Shown piece by piece: positions 26,872-36,190 of a stretch of DNA of 64,000 nucleotides. Below the pieces are notes generated by a model. The model saw only the letters and a list, made by a program, of their open reading frames with translations. It was not told where the DNA came from and searched no databases. This DNA is from Nostoc sp. MG11 (GTDB taxonomy: Bacteria > Cyanobacteriota > Cyanobacteriia > Cyanobacteriales > Nostocaceae), in contig NZ_JACXXN010000004.1 of assembly GCF_014904695.1 (NCBI RefSeq), positions 186,001 through 250,000 of the forward strand. The letters run 5' to 3'. Within the stretch, counting starts at the first letter, position 1. Every line of letters starts with the position of its first letter. Made by a program: the position numbers and the translations under genes.

Positions 26872-29088
26872 CTAGACCTTCCGAAAATGGCTCACATCAT
26901 TAGCGATGATTCCAATTAAATTCAATCTCCTCAAAACTTCTATAGCTTGAGTCAGTTCAGTTCTGGTCACTTTACCCATGCGCTCTACCATCACAATCCC
27001 GTTACAAAAGGATGCCACAATACCAGCATCCACCGTGCTTAAAATCGGCGGGGCATCTATCAGTATTAGGTCATAGGTTTGCTCAAGCGACTCAAGCAGT
27101 TCTTTCATCCGCTGAGAACTGAGTAGTTTCGCTGTGTCTTCTGGTATGGGCCCAGCAGTCAAGATATCAATGGAGGGGTGAATGGGCTGGATATAATCTT
27201 GAATATCGTTAATTGTTTCATCAACTAATAACAGAGATAGTCCCCAGTCATTAGAGAGTTCCAGCTTTTTGTGGAGGCTAGGATATCGCAGGTTTGCATC
27301 AATCACTAGTACCCGTTGATGCATGTGGGCAGCACTAGCGCCAAGCCCCAGAGTCAAGGTTGTCTTTCCGGCTCCTGGAAGTGCAGAAGTCAACATCAAG
27401 GACTTAAAGGGGAAAGGATACTTTAATATCTGAATATTTTGATAGATCATATCCAAAGTTTCGTGGATAGGCAACCTAGGGCTGGTTTCTACCAAAGAGA
27501 GATCTGAGCGCTGCCCAATCAAAGCCATTGGGAACCTTTTTTTCACACCACCCTGTGGTAGTTTTGGTACTGAACCCAATACTCGGAGGTTTGTCACCTT
27601 CTGTAAATCTTGTGCAGAATAGATGGCATCATTAAGTTTTTCCCAAATTAGGGCTGCTGCAATACCTAAGAGCGGCCCAATTATCACTCCCCCAAGTAAC
27701 AGTAATAATCTGTTTCTCCTCACATAGGTTCCCAAACCAGGTGCTTCCAGCACTTGCCAATCGAATCCTCCCTGAGCAATTTTCAGTCCCAAGAACTGTT
27801 GTGCTTGGAGTAGTTGCTCAAGAGTTTTGCGATTAGTCTCTACCTTTGGCAGCAGACGATTGTATTCTGCGATCAGGCTTGGGTATTTGTTGAGTTCAGA
27901 GCGGAGTCGCTGTTCTGAATCCGTTAGACTCTTCTCATTGGCAACTAATCCTAAAGCAGCCGTTTGCACCAGAATTAACTCGTCCACGAGTTGGGGGTCA
28001 ACTCCTACCATCTGACCCTGTGTCAAAAGAGGTTCTCTCTTACTACTAGTAGCACCAGCTTTGTCTCCTAGCGATCGCCCCACCTCTTGCCGTAATAATG
28101 CCAGTTGACTTTGGCGTTGCTGCTTGAGTTTTTCTACTGTTGGATAATCATCTGTATAACGCAGTCTCTCTTTAGCTAGAGCCAGTTCAGTCTGTTGAAT
28201 TTCATTCAACAAAGTTTGGTAGCGGCTTGACTGACTTAAACTAGAAGTAATTATTGGATTCTGAGATGAAGACGCCATTTTTTGCTCTAGATTATCCTGG
28301 CGAGCTTGTACGTCTTGAAGCTGTGCGCGAGTAGTTTGTAGCTGTTTTTGAACGTCGGCGAGAGATTCTAGAAGGATTTTACTTTGGACTTCTGGATCGA
28401 GTAAATTATTTTTCCTGCGAAACTGTTCTAAGTTTTTCTCCGCTTGGCTCACCTCTTTTTTAATCTCAGGTAGGCGAGTATTGACAAAGGCTAACCCTTT
28501 ATTTAAACGCTGCTTTTGTTGCTCTATATCATAGTCTTGATAAACTTTCTGTAAGGCTTGAAGGACTTTTTGGGTTTTAACTGGATTCTCGTCCCGAAAG
28601 GAAACCTCAAATACTTGACTAAGAATTTTATTATTTCCTGTTCCCCCTTCTATTTGGGTCACTTCCAAAGGTGCTTTTTTCCTCTTTTCTTTTTGTCCCT
28701 TGATATCTTCTAAAGTAATATCTGGATAATCAGCACGAAGCAAATTTACAGCTTTCTGTATCAGATTTGAACTCAGCATTATTTTCAGCTGAGCTGTGTA
28801 ATCTACAACTGGAAGATTAAGGTCAGTAACCTTGCTGGCTGCACCTTCTTGGACATTACTTGACCGTACGCCATCATATAAGTTGGAATTCACCAATATC
28901 TGCATGTAGCTCTGATATGTCGGTTTGGTAGTTACAGTCAACAAAGCTGCAACCGACATAACTACACCAGAAACACCCAAGATCAAAAAGCGTCGCCGAA
29001 GCAGAATAGTAGATAGTTGTCTGATGTCAACCGTGCTTTGTGCAGAGCTAGTAACCAGTTGCCCTTGATTCAGATCGGTGTTAACCAC
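26872..29088 (-). CDS. Wzc-like polysaccharide co-polymerase, kinase domain without C-terminal tyrosine cluster
   Basis: A 738-residue second co-polymerase: N-terminal Wzz domain with membrane segment near 30-50 (FLILGVSGVVMSVAALL), a periplasmic coiled-coil section, second membrane segment near 455-475 (LLLLLGGVIIGPLLGIAAAL), then a P-loop domain with SALPGAGKTT (Walker A), RVLVIDANLR (Walker A') and LILIDAPP (Walker B, 674-681). The chain ends 57 residues after Walker B's final Pro, at DVSHFRKV, and contains no tyrosine there, so the autophosphorylation tail of typical BY-kinases is missing. It may be phosphorylated elsewhere or act as an ATPase-type co-polymerase. Wzz parts of the two genes share only general similarity, so this is an old paralogue. 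Confidence 0.88.
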   Translation of the reverse strand: MVNTDLNQGQLVTSSAQSTVDIRQLSTILLRRRFLILGVSGVVMSVAALLTVTTKPTYQSYMQILVNSNLYDGVRSSNVQEGAASKVTDLNLPVVDYTAQLKIMLSSNLIQKAVNLLRADYPDITLEDIKGQKEKRKKAPLEVTQIEGGTGNNKILSQVFEVSFRDENPVKTQKVLQALQKVYQDYDIEQQKQRLNKGLAFVNTRLPEIKKEVSQAEKNLEQFRRKNNLLDPEVQSKILLESLADVQKQLQTTRAQLQDVQARQDNLEQKMASSSQNPIITSSLSQSSRYQTLLNEIQQTELALAKERLRYTDDYPTVEKLKQQRQSQLALLRQEVGRSLGDKAGATSSKREPLLTQGQMVGVDPQLVDELILVQTAALGLVANEKSLTDSEQRLRSELNKYPSLIAEYNRLLPKVETNRKTLEQLLQAQQFLGLKIAQGGFDWQVLEAPGLGTYVRRNRLLLLLGGVIIGPLLGIAAALIWEKLNDAIYSAQDLQKVTNLRVLGSVPKLPQGGVKKRFPMALIGQRSDLSLVETSPRLPIHETLDMIYQNIQILKYPFPFKSLMLTSALPGAGKTTLTLGLGASAAHMHQRVLVIDANLRYPSLHKKLELSNDWGLSLLLVDETINDIQDYIQPIHPSIDILTAGPIPEDTAKLLSSQRMKELLESLEQTYDLILIDAPPILSTVDAGIVASFCNGIVMVERMGKVTRTELTQAIEVLRRLNLIGIIANDVSHFRKV

Positions 29089-29799
29089 TATTAAACTCCT
29101 CTAATATTGAAATGCTATATTTTGGAAGATTGTGAGAAAAATTTTTTGAGACTAACTTTTTTATACCTATGAATGCAATAGCATGATTAATGATTCCTAG
29201 ATAAAGACTAAACCATTATGCTTTCAGCAATGACAGAACTTCTTGGCATAATATTAAGCCAATTAATCCTTTTATGCTGATCAATTCATGCATGTAGATT
29301 CCCAATCAGTATGTGAATCATAAATTTTCCAAGAATATTTATATAACAAAAAAATCTTGATTAAAAATTAATCATTTCTCACATTGATTTTTATAAAACC
29401 TGTTATCATCCACAACATTGCAACATTTCAAGTTTCCGTTTCTGTAATTTGGGATATAAATCATACAGTGCAGTTAGTAATATTTATGGCTTTGGAAATC
29501 CTCCCAACTTGCTTTTCCAATAGACACATAGTTCCTCCTTTTTCAGGAAGTTTAAAGAACCTCAAGCTTTATACTGAATTATATTGAGATATAGAGAACA
29601 CATTTAAAAAAATATTTAGCCCAGACAATTTGAATTTTGATACATCAAGTTAACTGATGGTTTACAGTTAATAACTTGATTACACTAAACTGCTGTATAT
29701 TTGCTGGATGCTATCAATTTTATTACTAACCTTGAAAGAAAGTACGGTTAATTTTAGATTTTAGATTAGGTGAGAGCAGTTTAATCAAAAATCTCAAAT
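29089..29799. other. AT-rich intergenic region
   Basis: A 711-base spacer between two minus-strand genes, very AT-rich. It must contain the promoter of the second Wzc-like gene. A plus-strand frame of 67 codons from 29384 has no ribosome-binding site or recognisable content. No strong hairpin or repeat noticed. Confidence 0.45.
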
Positions 29800-30759
29800 T
29801 TAAACGCTTACCTTGGTGAACTCTACTTCCCGCCGCCTGGGTACTTCATGAATTAGAAAATCATAAGCCATATCAGTATTAGGAAAAATAGCACGAGCTT
29901 CCCGAAGTAAATCTTTTAATTCCAAGGTATTTCCGGGAGCATAGCGGGGACTAAAATGACTCATAATTAGCCGATGCGCTCTAGCAGCTAAAGCTGTTTG
30001 CGCTGCCATTGTGCTTGTGGAATGCAACCGCTGAAAAGCCATATCTGCATCTTGATGGGCAAATGTCGCTTCATGAATTAATACATCTGCATCCTTTGCT
30101 AATTCCACTGCTCCCTCACAATAAATTGTGTCTGTACAATAGGCAATCTTGCGTCCAATTTCTGTGGGGCCACACAATTGAGTGCCATCAATTACTCGTC
30201 CATCGTTAAGTGTCACCGTTTCACCGCGTTTGAGTTGACCATAAATGCGACCAGGAGGAATTTGCAAAGCTTTGGCTTTTTCTACATCAAAGCGTCCTGC
30301 TCGGTCTTTTTCGGCTACGCGGTAGCCGAAAGCTGTAATCCGGTGGTTTAGAAGACCGCAGCTAATGGTAAACTCATCGTCTTCATAAATTACTCCTGGA
30401 CGGATGGCGTGAACTTTGATGGGGTAGGAAAAATGTGTGTGGGAGTAACGTGAGGCCGCTTGGATATATTCATTTAATCCAGATGGGCCGTATATATCTA
30501 TTCGTTCCACATTGCCAGCTAAGCCGCAAGTGGCAAGAAGTCCCATTAAGCCAAAGATGTGGTCGCCGTGCATGTGGGTAACAAAAATTCGGGAGAGCTG
30601 ACTGATTTTCAGTTCACTCCGCAAAATCTGATGCTGAGTACCTTCGCCACAGTCAAATAACCACAACTCTGCCCGTTGGGGTAATCTGAGGGCAACGCTG
30701 GAAACATTGCGCGATCGCGTAGGTACACCGGAACTCGTCCCTAGAAATGTTATCTGCAC
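29800..30759 (-). CDS. rnz: Ribonuclease Z (tRNA 3' processing endonuclease)
   Basis: A 319-residue metallo-beta-lactamase fold nuclease, the normal length for the short bacterial form. It removes 3' trailers from tRNA precursors, which matters here because the tRNA genes in this window do not encode CCA. The zinc-binding motif THMHGDHIFGL has His62, His64, Asp66 and His67; AYCTDTIY and HEATF provide further ligands and MSHFSPRY the C-terminal His. The N-terminus MQITFLGTSSGVPTR is standard. It appears monocistronic. Confidence 0.95.
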   Translation of the reverse strand: MQITFLGTSSGVPTRSRNVSSVALRLPQRAELWLFDCGEGTQHQILRSELKISQLSRIFVTHMHGDHIFGLMGLLATCGLAGNVERIDIYGPSGLNEYIQAASRYSHTHFSYPIKVHAIRPGVIYEDDEFTISCGLLNHRITAFGYRVAEKDRAGRFDVEKAKALQIPPGRIYGQLKRGETVTLNDGRVIDGTQLCGPTEIGRKIAYCTDTIYCEGAVELAKDADVLIHEATFAHQDADMAFQRLHSTSTMAAQTALAARAHRLIMSHFSPRYAPGNTLELKDLLREARAIFPNTDMAYDFLIHEVPRRREVEFTKVSV

Positions 30760-31368
30760 AGCGTTCTTTAGTCTTCCTATTGCTCAAGTTGACGCTCTAC
30801 TCTCTATAGTGACACGGTTGATAGGCAAAATTATTCTGCGAATAGATCACCTTTAAGGGCCCAACTGTTCGCAGTCAAATAATCCAGTTTGAATTAAGTA
30901 GGTGGGTGCAAAAATATCTAATTATATAAAATGACGTTAAATAATTTAGTCTGTAGTATAATTTCCTTCCTGAACTATAGCCTCTATTCCATTTCAATCT
31001 TATTCATTATTTAAATAGGTTAAACTCTTATTCACAAGTTAGGAGTACTCTTAAAAAAGCTCTCTATGCATATAATCTGGCAGATAAGAGACAAAAATTT
31101 ACTTATTTTTACATGATCACTTTTTTTGCCTCCGTTTACTTAATAAAAATATTTTTACTAGTAAAGTAGATTTTTTATGACATTTTATTAGTATTGAATT
31201 TCTCTAAAATTTCAGTTTATAAAAACTTTGCAATTTAATGTTAACTCTTTACAGAGGTTTCACTCTTTTACCAGAGAAAACATAGTATTTTTACTTAAGT
31301 GGAAATACTGGATCTTAATTATTTTTTTCAGAATTTAGTTTCACCAAAATCCCCACTAAAACTTTTTT
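30760..31368. other. AT-rich intergenic region between divergent genes
   Basis: A 609-base spacer between rnz (minus) and the CHAT gene (plus). It should hold both promoters, but no box can be assigned reliably and no gene, repeat or hairpin stands out. Confidence 0.45.
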
Positions 31369-34149
31369 ATGCACAGCAGACGCCACAAAAGAGGTGTTGG
31401 TGGCTTATTAAAATGGCTATTTCTGTGCAGTCTTACCTTTTGCCTATGCTTGAGTCATGTTTCTTTAACAACTTGGCAAGCAAAATTTGAGGAAGTAATA
31501 ACTGCACAAGTAAGGAATCTGAGCAGTAGTTTTCGAGAAATCCGATGGTCAGAAACCAACCATCAGCACTTTGGGAGCCTAACCGATGCCATCCATCGCC
31601 AAAAATCGGGATTTTACTTATCTACGGGGGTCTATAACCAGCTACTATCCTTGGATCTACTACAGGATCTAACCCAAATAGAAGTTCCGTTTACTGATGC
31701 CAGTCAATATGTTGATCAAGGTATTAAAAGCTATGCAGCGGGAGAGTTTCAAGATGCGATTAAACAATGGCAAATAGCTCTGGCTTTCTATCAAAAAAGT
31801 CAGAGTCCTTTGCCTGTAGGGATTATCAATAACCTAGCGAAGGCGTATCAGCATATTGGTGAAAGTGAGTTGGCGATCGCTTATTGGGAGCAGGCGATCG
31901 CTTACTATCGTCAAATCAAAGATATGCCACAGGTGGGACTAAGCCTTACACAAGAGGCTCAGGCATACAATAGCTTAAGGCAAACTGCCAAGGCGATCGC
32001 TCTTGCTAATAGTGCTTTAGAGATTACCCATACTAATAAAGATATTCCCTTGCAAGCGGCGGCTTTGGGGAGTCGTGGAGAGGCTTATCGACTTGAAGGT
32101 AATTACAAACGAGCAATTAGAGATTTAGAAAATAGCTTAAAAATTGCCCAGAAAATTAATAATGCATATTATTATTATTCTGCCCTGAAGAGTTTAGAAA
32201 ATGTTTACATTAACTTAGCTCAAGTGAATTATCACCACCCTGACTCTACTATTCAAGCAGACGATAAGAACATTTCTGAGCAGTTTAGAAAACAAGCTTG
32301 GGAATATCTGCAAAAGGGTCTGAAGATTGCCCGCGATCGCGGCGATCAACTAGGTGAAATGCGCTTACTTCTCAATTCAATTTTGCTCTATCAGCGTCAG
32401 ACATCAAATTTAGCTTCAAAAGCAGTACAACAAGCTTTAGTGCTGCTGGAACAACTACCAGATTCACAAGATAAAGTCTATGCAGCCATAGACTTAGCTA
32501 ATCTTGTCCAATTTCCGCCTGTTGATGCAATTTCGTATTTAGTCGCATGTCCGCAGTCTCAAAGAAACTCGAAAGTTTTAGATTTACTTGTGCAAGCAGT
32601 TTCAACCGCTCAACGTTTGAAAAACTTTTCCGTCTTATCGTTTGCTATAGGAAATCTTGGCCATTTCTATGAGTGTCGGCAAGATTATCAGCAAGCTCTC
32701 AAATTAACTATACAAGCTCAAAGGACTGCTAAACAAGGTTTAAATACATTAGAAGCTCAAAATAGGCTATTTTTATGGGATTGGCAAACTGGGCGTATTT
32801 TGAAAGTACAAAATAAGGTATTTGATGCCTTTAAAGCTTATACACAAACCTTTGAAAGTTTAAAAAATACTCGCAGTAATATTTGGAATGTTCATCCATA
32901 TTTACAAGTAGAATTTCGAGATATTTTTGAACCGCTATACCGTCAGTTTATTGATATAAAGCTCAGTTTAGAAGATGACAAAATTGCCAATACAAAAGAA
33001 ATTAGTAGTATTGATAATCTTAACTCTGTAATCGCTACTGTTGATAATTTACAACTAGTAGAAACACAAAATTATTGTGTGAGTGATTGTACAACAGTGG
33101 TTATTGATCAACAGGCTGATGTAATAAGACTTAGGGAAAATACGGCTATTTTTCATTCCATTATTCTAGAAAAACACACTGCAATTATAGTTAGTTTTCC
33201 TAACGGTTATAAAAAGTTTAAATGGATAAACGTTGACAGCGAAACTCTTAGAGAAGAAGTCAATAAATTTCGGATTGGACTTGAGAATTATGGTGATATA
33301 ACTTACAATCCCAAGCGGGCACAGAAGTTGTACGACTGGATAGTTCGTCCTTTTGCGAAGGATTTAGAGTCATTACAGATCAAAACTCTAGTTTTCATTC
33401 AAGATGGAGTTCTTCGCAGTGTACCAATGGCGGCGCTACATGATGGTGAAAAATTCTTGGTTGAGAAGTATGCTGTTGCTACCACTCTCAGCCTGACTCT
33501 AACAAATCCTCAAACAGTGCATACCAAAAACCTGCGGGCGTTAGCTGTTGGTTTAACCAAAGATGCAATAGTTAGTGGTCGTAGATATGAGGCTTTGAGC
33601 AACGTAGCCTCAGAAATTCGTCAAGTCAAGGAGCAAATTCCGGGTAGCAAGCATTTATTGGATGAGAATTTTACAAGCGATCGCTTACAAGCCGAACTCC
33701 ACAAAACTTTTTATCACATTATTCACATTGCTACTCATGGTGAGTTTGGTAACTTTCCCGAAGATACTTTTCTCGTTACAGGTGATAACGATAAGCTCAC
33801 TATCTCTGAGCTATATAGGATCATTCGTAGCTTAGCCCACGGTTCTAAAACAATAGATTTACTCACGCTTACTGCTTGTGATACTGCTATTGGTAATGAT
33901 CGTGCTGCTCTTGGGCTGGCTGGAGTTGCTGTACAGGCTGGTGTGAGAACAGCCCTAGCTTCGCTTTGGTCAATTAACGATGCTTCCACTGTTGAATTAG
34001 TGACTAAATTTTACGAGGCTTGGCGTCATCCTGGAGTGAGTAAAGCGCAGGCTCTACGTAAAGCTCAGCAAGCACTGATTTCTAATGGTAAAACTTCTGC
34101 CCATCCTGCCTACTGGGCTGCCTTTATTCTCATAGGTAATTGGCTGTAG
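31369..34149 (+). CDS. Secreted or membrane-anchored TPR-CHAT protease-like protein
   Basis: A 926-residue protein with a basic start (MHSRRHKRG) and a hydrophobic segment (LLKWLFLCSLTFCLCLSHVS), consistent with a signal peptide or anchor. Tetratricopeptide repeats run from about residue 110 to 480 (AIKQWQIALAFYQK, AIAYWEQAIAYYRQ, AIRDLENSLKIAQ). The C-terminal CHAT domain, a caspase-like clan CD peptidase fold, has the His/Cys dyad: His790 (HIATHGEFG) and Cys837 (LTLTACDTAIG), and ends with the hallmark HPAYWAAFILIGNW. Both catalytic residues are present, so it may be an active protease. TPR parts usually recruit targets. It is convergent with a DUF928 gene, a pairing often seen in cyanobacteria. 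Confidence 0.88.
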   Translation: MHSRRHKRGVGGLLKWLFLCSLTFCLCLSHVSLTTWQAKFEEVITAQVRNLSSSFREIRWSETNHQHFGSLTDAIHRQKSGFYLSTGVYNQLLSLDLLQDLTQIEVPFTDASQYVDQGIKSYAAGEFQDAIKQWQIALAFYQKSQSPLPVGIINNLAKAYQHIGESELAIAYWEQAIAYYRQIKDMPQVGLSLTQEAQAYNSLRQTAKAIALANSALEITHTNKDIPLQAAALGSRGEAYRLEGNYKRAIRDLENSLKIAQKINNAYYYYSALKSLENVYINLAQVNYHHPDSTIQADDKNISEQFRKQAWEYLQKGLKIARDRGDQLGEMRLLLNSILLYQRQTSNLASKAVQQALVLLEQLPDSQDKVYAAIDLANLVQFPPVDAISYLVACPQSQRNSKVLDLLVQAVSTAQRLKNFSVLSFAIGNLGHFYECRQDYQQALKLTIQAQRTAKQGLNTLEAQNRLFLWDWQTGRILKVQNKVFDAFKAYTQTFESLKNTRSNIWNVHPYLQVEFRDIFEPLYRQFIDIKLSLEDDKIANTKEISSIDNLNSVIATVDNLQLVETQNYCVSDCTTVVIDQQADVIRLRENTAIFHSIILEKHTAIIVSFPNGYKKFKWINVDSETLREEVNKFRIGLENYGDITYNPKRAQKLYDWIVRPFAKDLESLQIKTLVFIQDGVLRSVPMAALHDGEKFLVEKYAVATTLSLTLTNPQTVHTKNLRALAVGLTKDAIVSGRRYEALSNVASEIRQVKEQIPGSKHLLDENFTSDRLQAELHKTFYHIIHIATHGEFGNFPEDTFLVTGDNDKLTISELYRIIRSLAHGSKTIDLLTLTACDTAIGNDRAALGLAGVAVQAGVRTALASLWSINDASTVELVTKFYEAWRHPGVSKAQALRKAQQALISNGKTSAHPAYWAAFILIGNWL

Positions 34150-34276
34150 GCAATTCGCTGATTTCAAATAGTTGCTGCTCTTTTAGCCAATAGTCAGGAA
34201 ACAATTACGAGATTACTGTTCTTCTAGCCGATGTCAGGGAAAAAGTTTACAAGGGTTGCTGCAAAAGCTGCTGCCA

Positions 34277-35131
34277 TCAATTGCTGATAGCGTTGCTCAT
34301 GGCGATGCTGTTTAAATGCCTACGTCGTGTTTTCTCTATCTTGGCAAGATTTGTTAACAAACTGGCAACAGTCCTTCTCGTTTGTCCGCCAGGTGTGGGT
34401 AGTACTTCGTTGATGGCATCGTACCATATACCAGCTTCAGCATAGAGATTGGCTCTAAGGGAAGGTTCGTGGGTTACAGAAAGGGCATTTGAAAGAGTCT
34501 GGGGAACACGTACAACCTCTATTTCTGCCCTAGCAACTGGATTACGGGAAGGACGGTTATTATTACATAAAGTTTGCAATTGCCAAAGATATCTTTTACC
34601 TACACTTAAACCAGGCAACTCTTGTGGTAAGGAGCGCTTCATCATTCCTTGTGAACTCTGGAATTGGTACGTATAAATATTTAGCTTTTTTGGTTTGAGA
34701 TTGGTGTCAAATTCGTAGAGACTAAATTGTATCGGCACAGCTTGGTTATCAGGTATAAACCAAGCAAAAGTTGGATGAAGCGAAGTGGTTCGTCCAACAT
34801 GGGTTGTGGGGGCCAGTAATGTGAGCGATCGCCCACTGGTTGCTTTGCACCGTCCTCTCACACCTGATGAGTCCGAATATCCACTTGGAGGTTTTTGATC
34901 TGACGGTGGTTGATATCCAGCTAGTACGATCTGAGTTGTGCCTAGGGTCGTACTTAAAATACAACTTGTTAAAACCTTGAGATTCAAAAGTTTGTGCAAA
35001 GTCCACTTTTTGTAAGTCATAATTGGGTGCATTTCACTTTTGTAGATATAAATTGAACTACAAACTGAAGTTGCTACTTTTCGGACTTTTTCGGAGATAT
35101 TTTTGTGAAACTGAAATGCTTCTATATTCAT
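34277..35131 (-). CDS. DUF928 domain protein, exported
   Basis: A protein of 284 residues when started at ATG 35131, which has an excellent ribosome-binding site (AAAGGAGGG four bases upstream). A hydrophobic signal-like segment (LKVLTSCILSTTLGTTQIVLAG) comes only after about 50 residues, so an internal start at 35020 (MTYKKW) is also possible; the longer frame to 35245 has no such signal. The DUF928 body has RGRCK, SLTLLAPTTHVGRTTSLHPTF, FAWFIPD, and YLWQLQTLC. Function is unknown; the family is cyanobacterial and often sits next to CHAT proteins, as here. Probably periplasmic. Confidence 0.8.
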   Translation of the reverse strand: MNIEAFQFHKNISEKVRKVATSVCSSIYIYKSEMHPIMTYKKWTLHKLLNLKVLTSCILSTTLGTTQIVLAGYQPPSDQKPPSGYSDSSGVRGRCKATSGRSLTLLAPTTHVGRTTSLHPTFAWFIPDNQAVPIQFSLYEFDTNLKPKKLNIYTYQFQSSQGMMKRSLPQELPGLSVGKRYLWQLQTLCNNNRPSRNPVARAEIEVVRVPQTLSNALSVTHEPSLRANLYAEAGIWYDAINEVLPTPGGQTRRTVASLLTNLAKIEKTRRRHLNSIAMSNAISN

Positions 35132-35528
35132 TTTCCCTCCTTTATCATTACACTGAAAAAATGATTGTAAAATTTTATAAATTAAGTTTGCTATTAATCG
35201 AGATTTATTTGCAAGCTTGAAAACATTAATTAGACATTTTGTCATATACTATTATCAAACCACACTTTATTTAATGTACTTATAATATTTATTAATGGGA
35301 TAAGAGATAGTCTAAAACTTTGTTAAATAAAATTTAAATATATCTTAATTACTTGCCAATCAACAGCTTAGCAGCAGTCAAAAAGCTATTTATTAACATG
35401 TTATTCAACACTCAAAATCTCTTTTATTTCAAACATAAAATACCCAATTTAATAGAGAGTTAAAGGTGGCATAGATGTTGTAAAAGCTGTAAATACTTTT
35501 GTCCAGATGGCAATAGCACAGCATAAAG

Positions 35529-35580
35529 CCTTCTCTACGAGAGGCTGCGCCAACGGCATAGCTTCGCTTAGCGCGAGTCT
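35529..35580. repeat. Dispersed GC-rich palindromic repeat
   Basis: A GC-rich island in AT-rich DNA with nested palindromes: CTCTACGAGAGGCTGCGCC and GCTTCGCTTAGCGCGAG. Its first half (CTTCTCTACGAGA, one base, GCTGCGC) recurs at 60296-60322. This is the type of short repeat commonly dispersed in Nostoc genomes. Confidence 0.55.
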
Positions 35581-35966
35581 AAGATCATTAGGGCTTGTCG
35601 TTAAAAATCGCTATGAAAAAAGTGAGCAAATACATTAATCAATAAGGGTGTTATTTTTTGGATGTCACTGAGTCTATAAGCTGTTAATATTAGGGATCAA
35701 AAAGTTTTGTCACCTCTGCATAAAATTTCCGTTATCTATATTCTCTATTTGTCAGTGATTTGTGTCACCTTTATTTTGATAATCCCTCTGATTTGTATTA
35801 AAAAATGGATTCATAAGTTTTATTAGAAATAAAAATTAAGAAATTGGCAAACTCAGTAATAGTTAAGAAGACAATTGTAAATTAACTTTGCGGCATAACA
35901 TGACTTTTTGCTTTGATTTATCTACCCTCGGTAAAAAATAGTAGAATGCACTGTTTTAGAAACTAA

Positions 35967-35991
35967 AGAGACGTTGCATTGCAACGTCTCT
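35967..35991. repeat. Perfect 12-bp inverted repeat
   Basis: AGAGACGTTGCA (35967-35978), a single T, and TGCAACGTCTCT (35980-35991) form a perfect palindrome. The sequence resembles tips of small mobile palindromic elements that I recall from Nostoc-type genomes; copy number cannot be checked here. Confidence 0.6.
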
Positions 35992-36133
35992 ACAATGGTC
36001 TACCTGTCGCATTATTTTTTTAAATTGGTATAACACCTGCCCTTCCGTGCATAACTGGGTAGAAAAGAGAATATAATCGTCCCGAACATTATTTCGTAAC
36101 ATTGAGATGCGCGTGAGGTTTTACGCCCGTCAA

Positions 36134-36167
36134 TAAAAAAGCCTCCCACACAGGGAGGCTAAAAAAA
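36134..36167. terminator. Bidirectional intrinsic terminator
   Basis: AGCCTCCC and GGGAGGCT form a perfect eight-pair stem over five bases, flanked by A6 and A7 on the plus strand, that is T runs on both sides when read in each direction. It most likely ends the large minus-strand membrane-protein gene 24 bases upstream. Confidence 0.85.
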
Positions 36168-36190
36168 GTTAGCGGAGACAACTTGTCAAC

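Larger units (their letters stand above)
35132..36190. other. Long AT-rich intergenic region carrying repeats
   Basis: More than a kilobase without a gene I can support. It contains the Nostoc-type repeat at 35529-35580, the near-perfect palindrome at 35967-35991 and the terminator at 36134-36167. The rest is AT-rich and featureless to my reading. Confidence 0.5.

Noticed and set aside
29384-29587. Plus-strand frame of 67 codons in the gap before the second Wzc-like gene
   Set aside because: No ribosome-binding site and no recognisable content.
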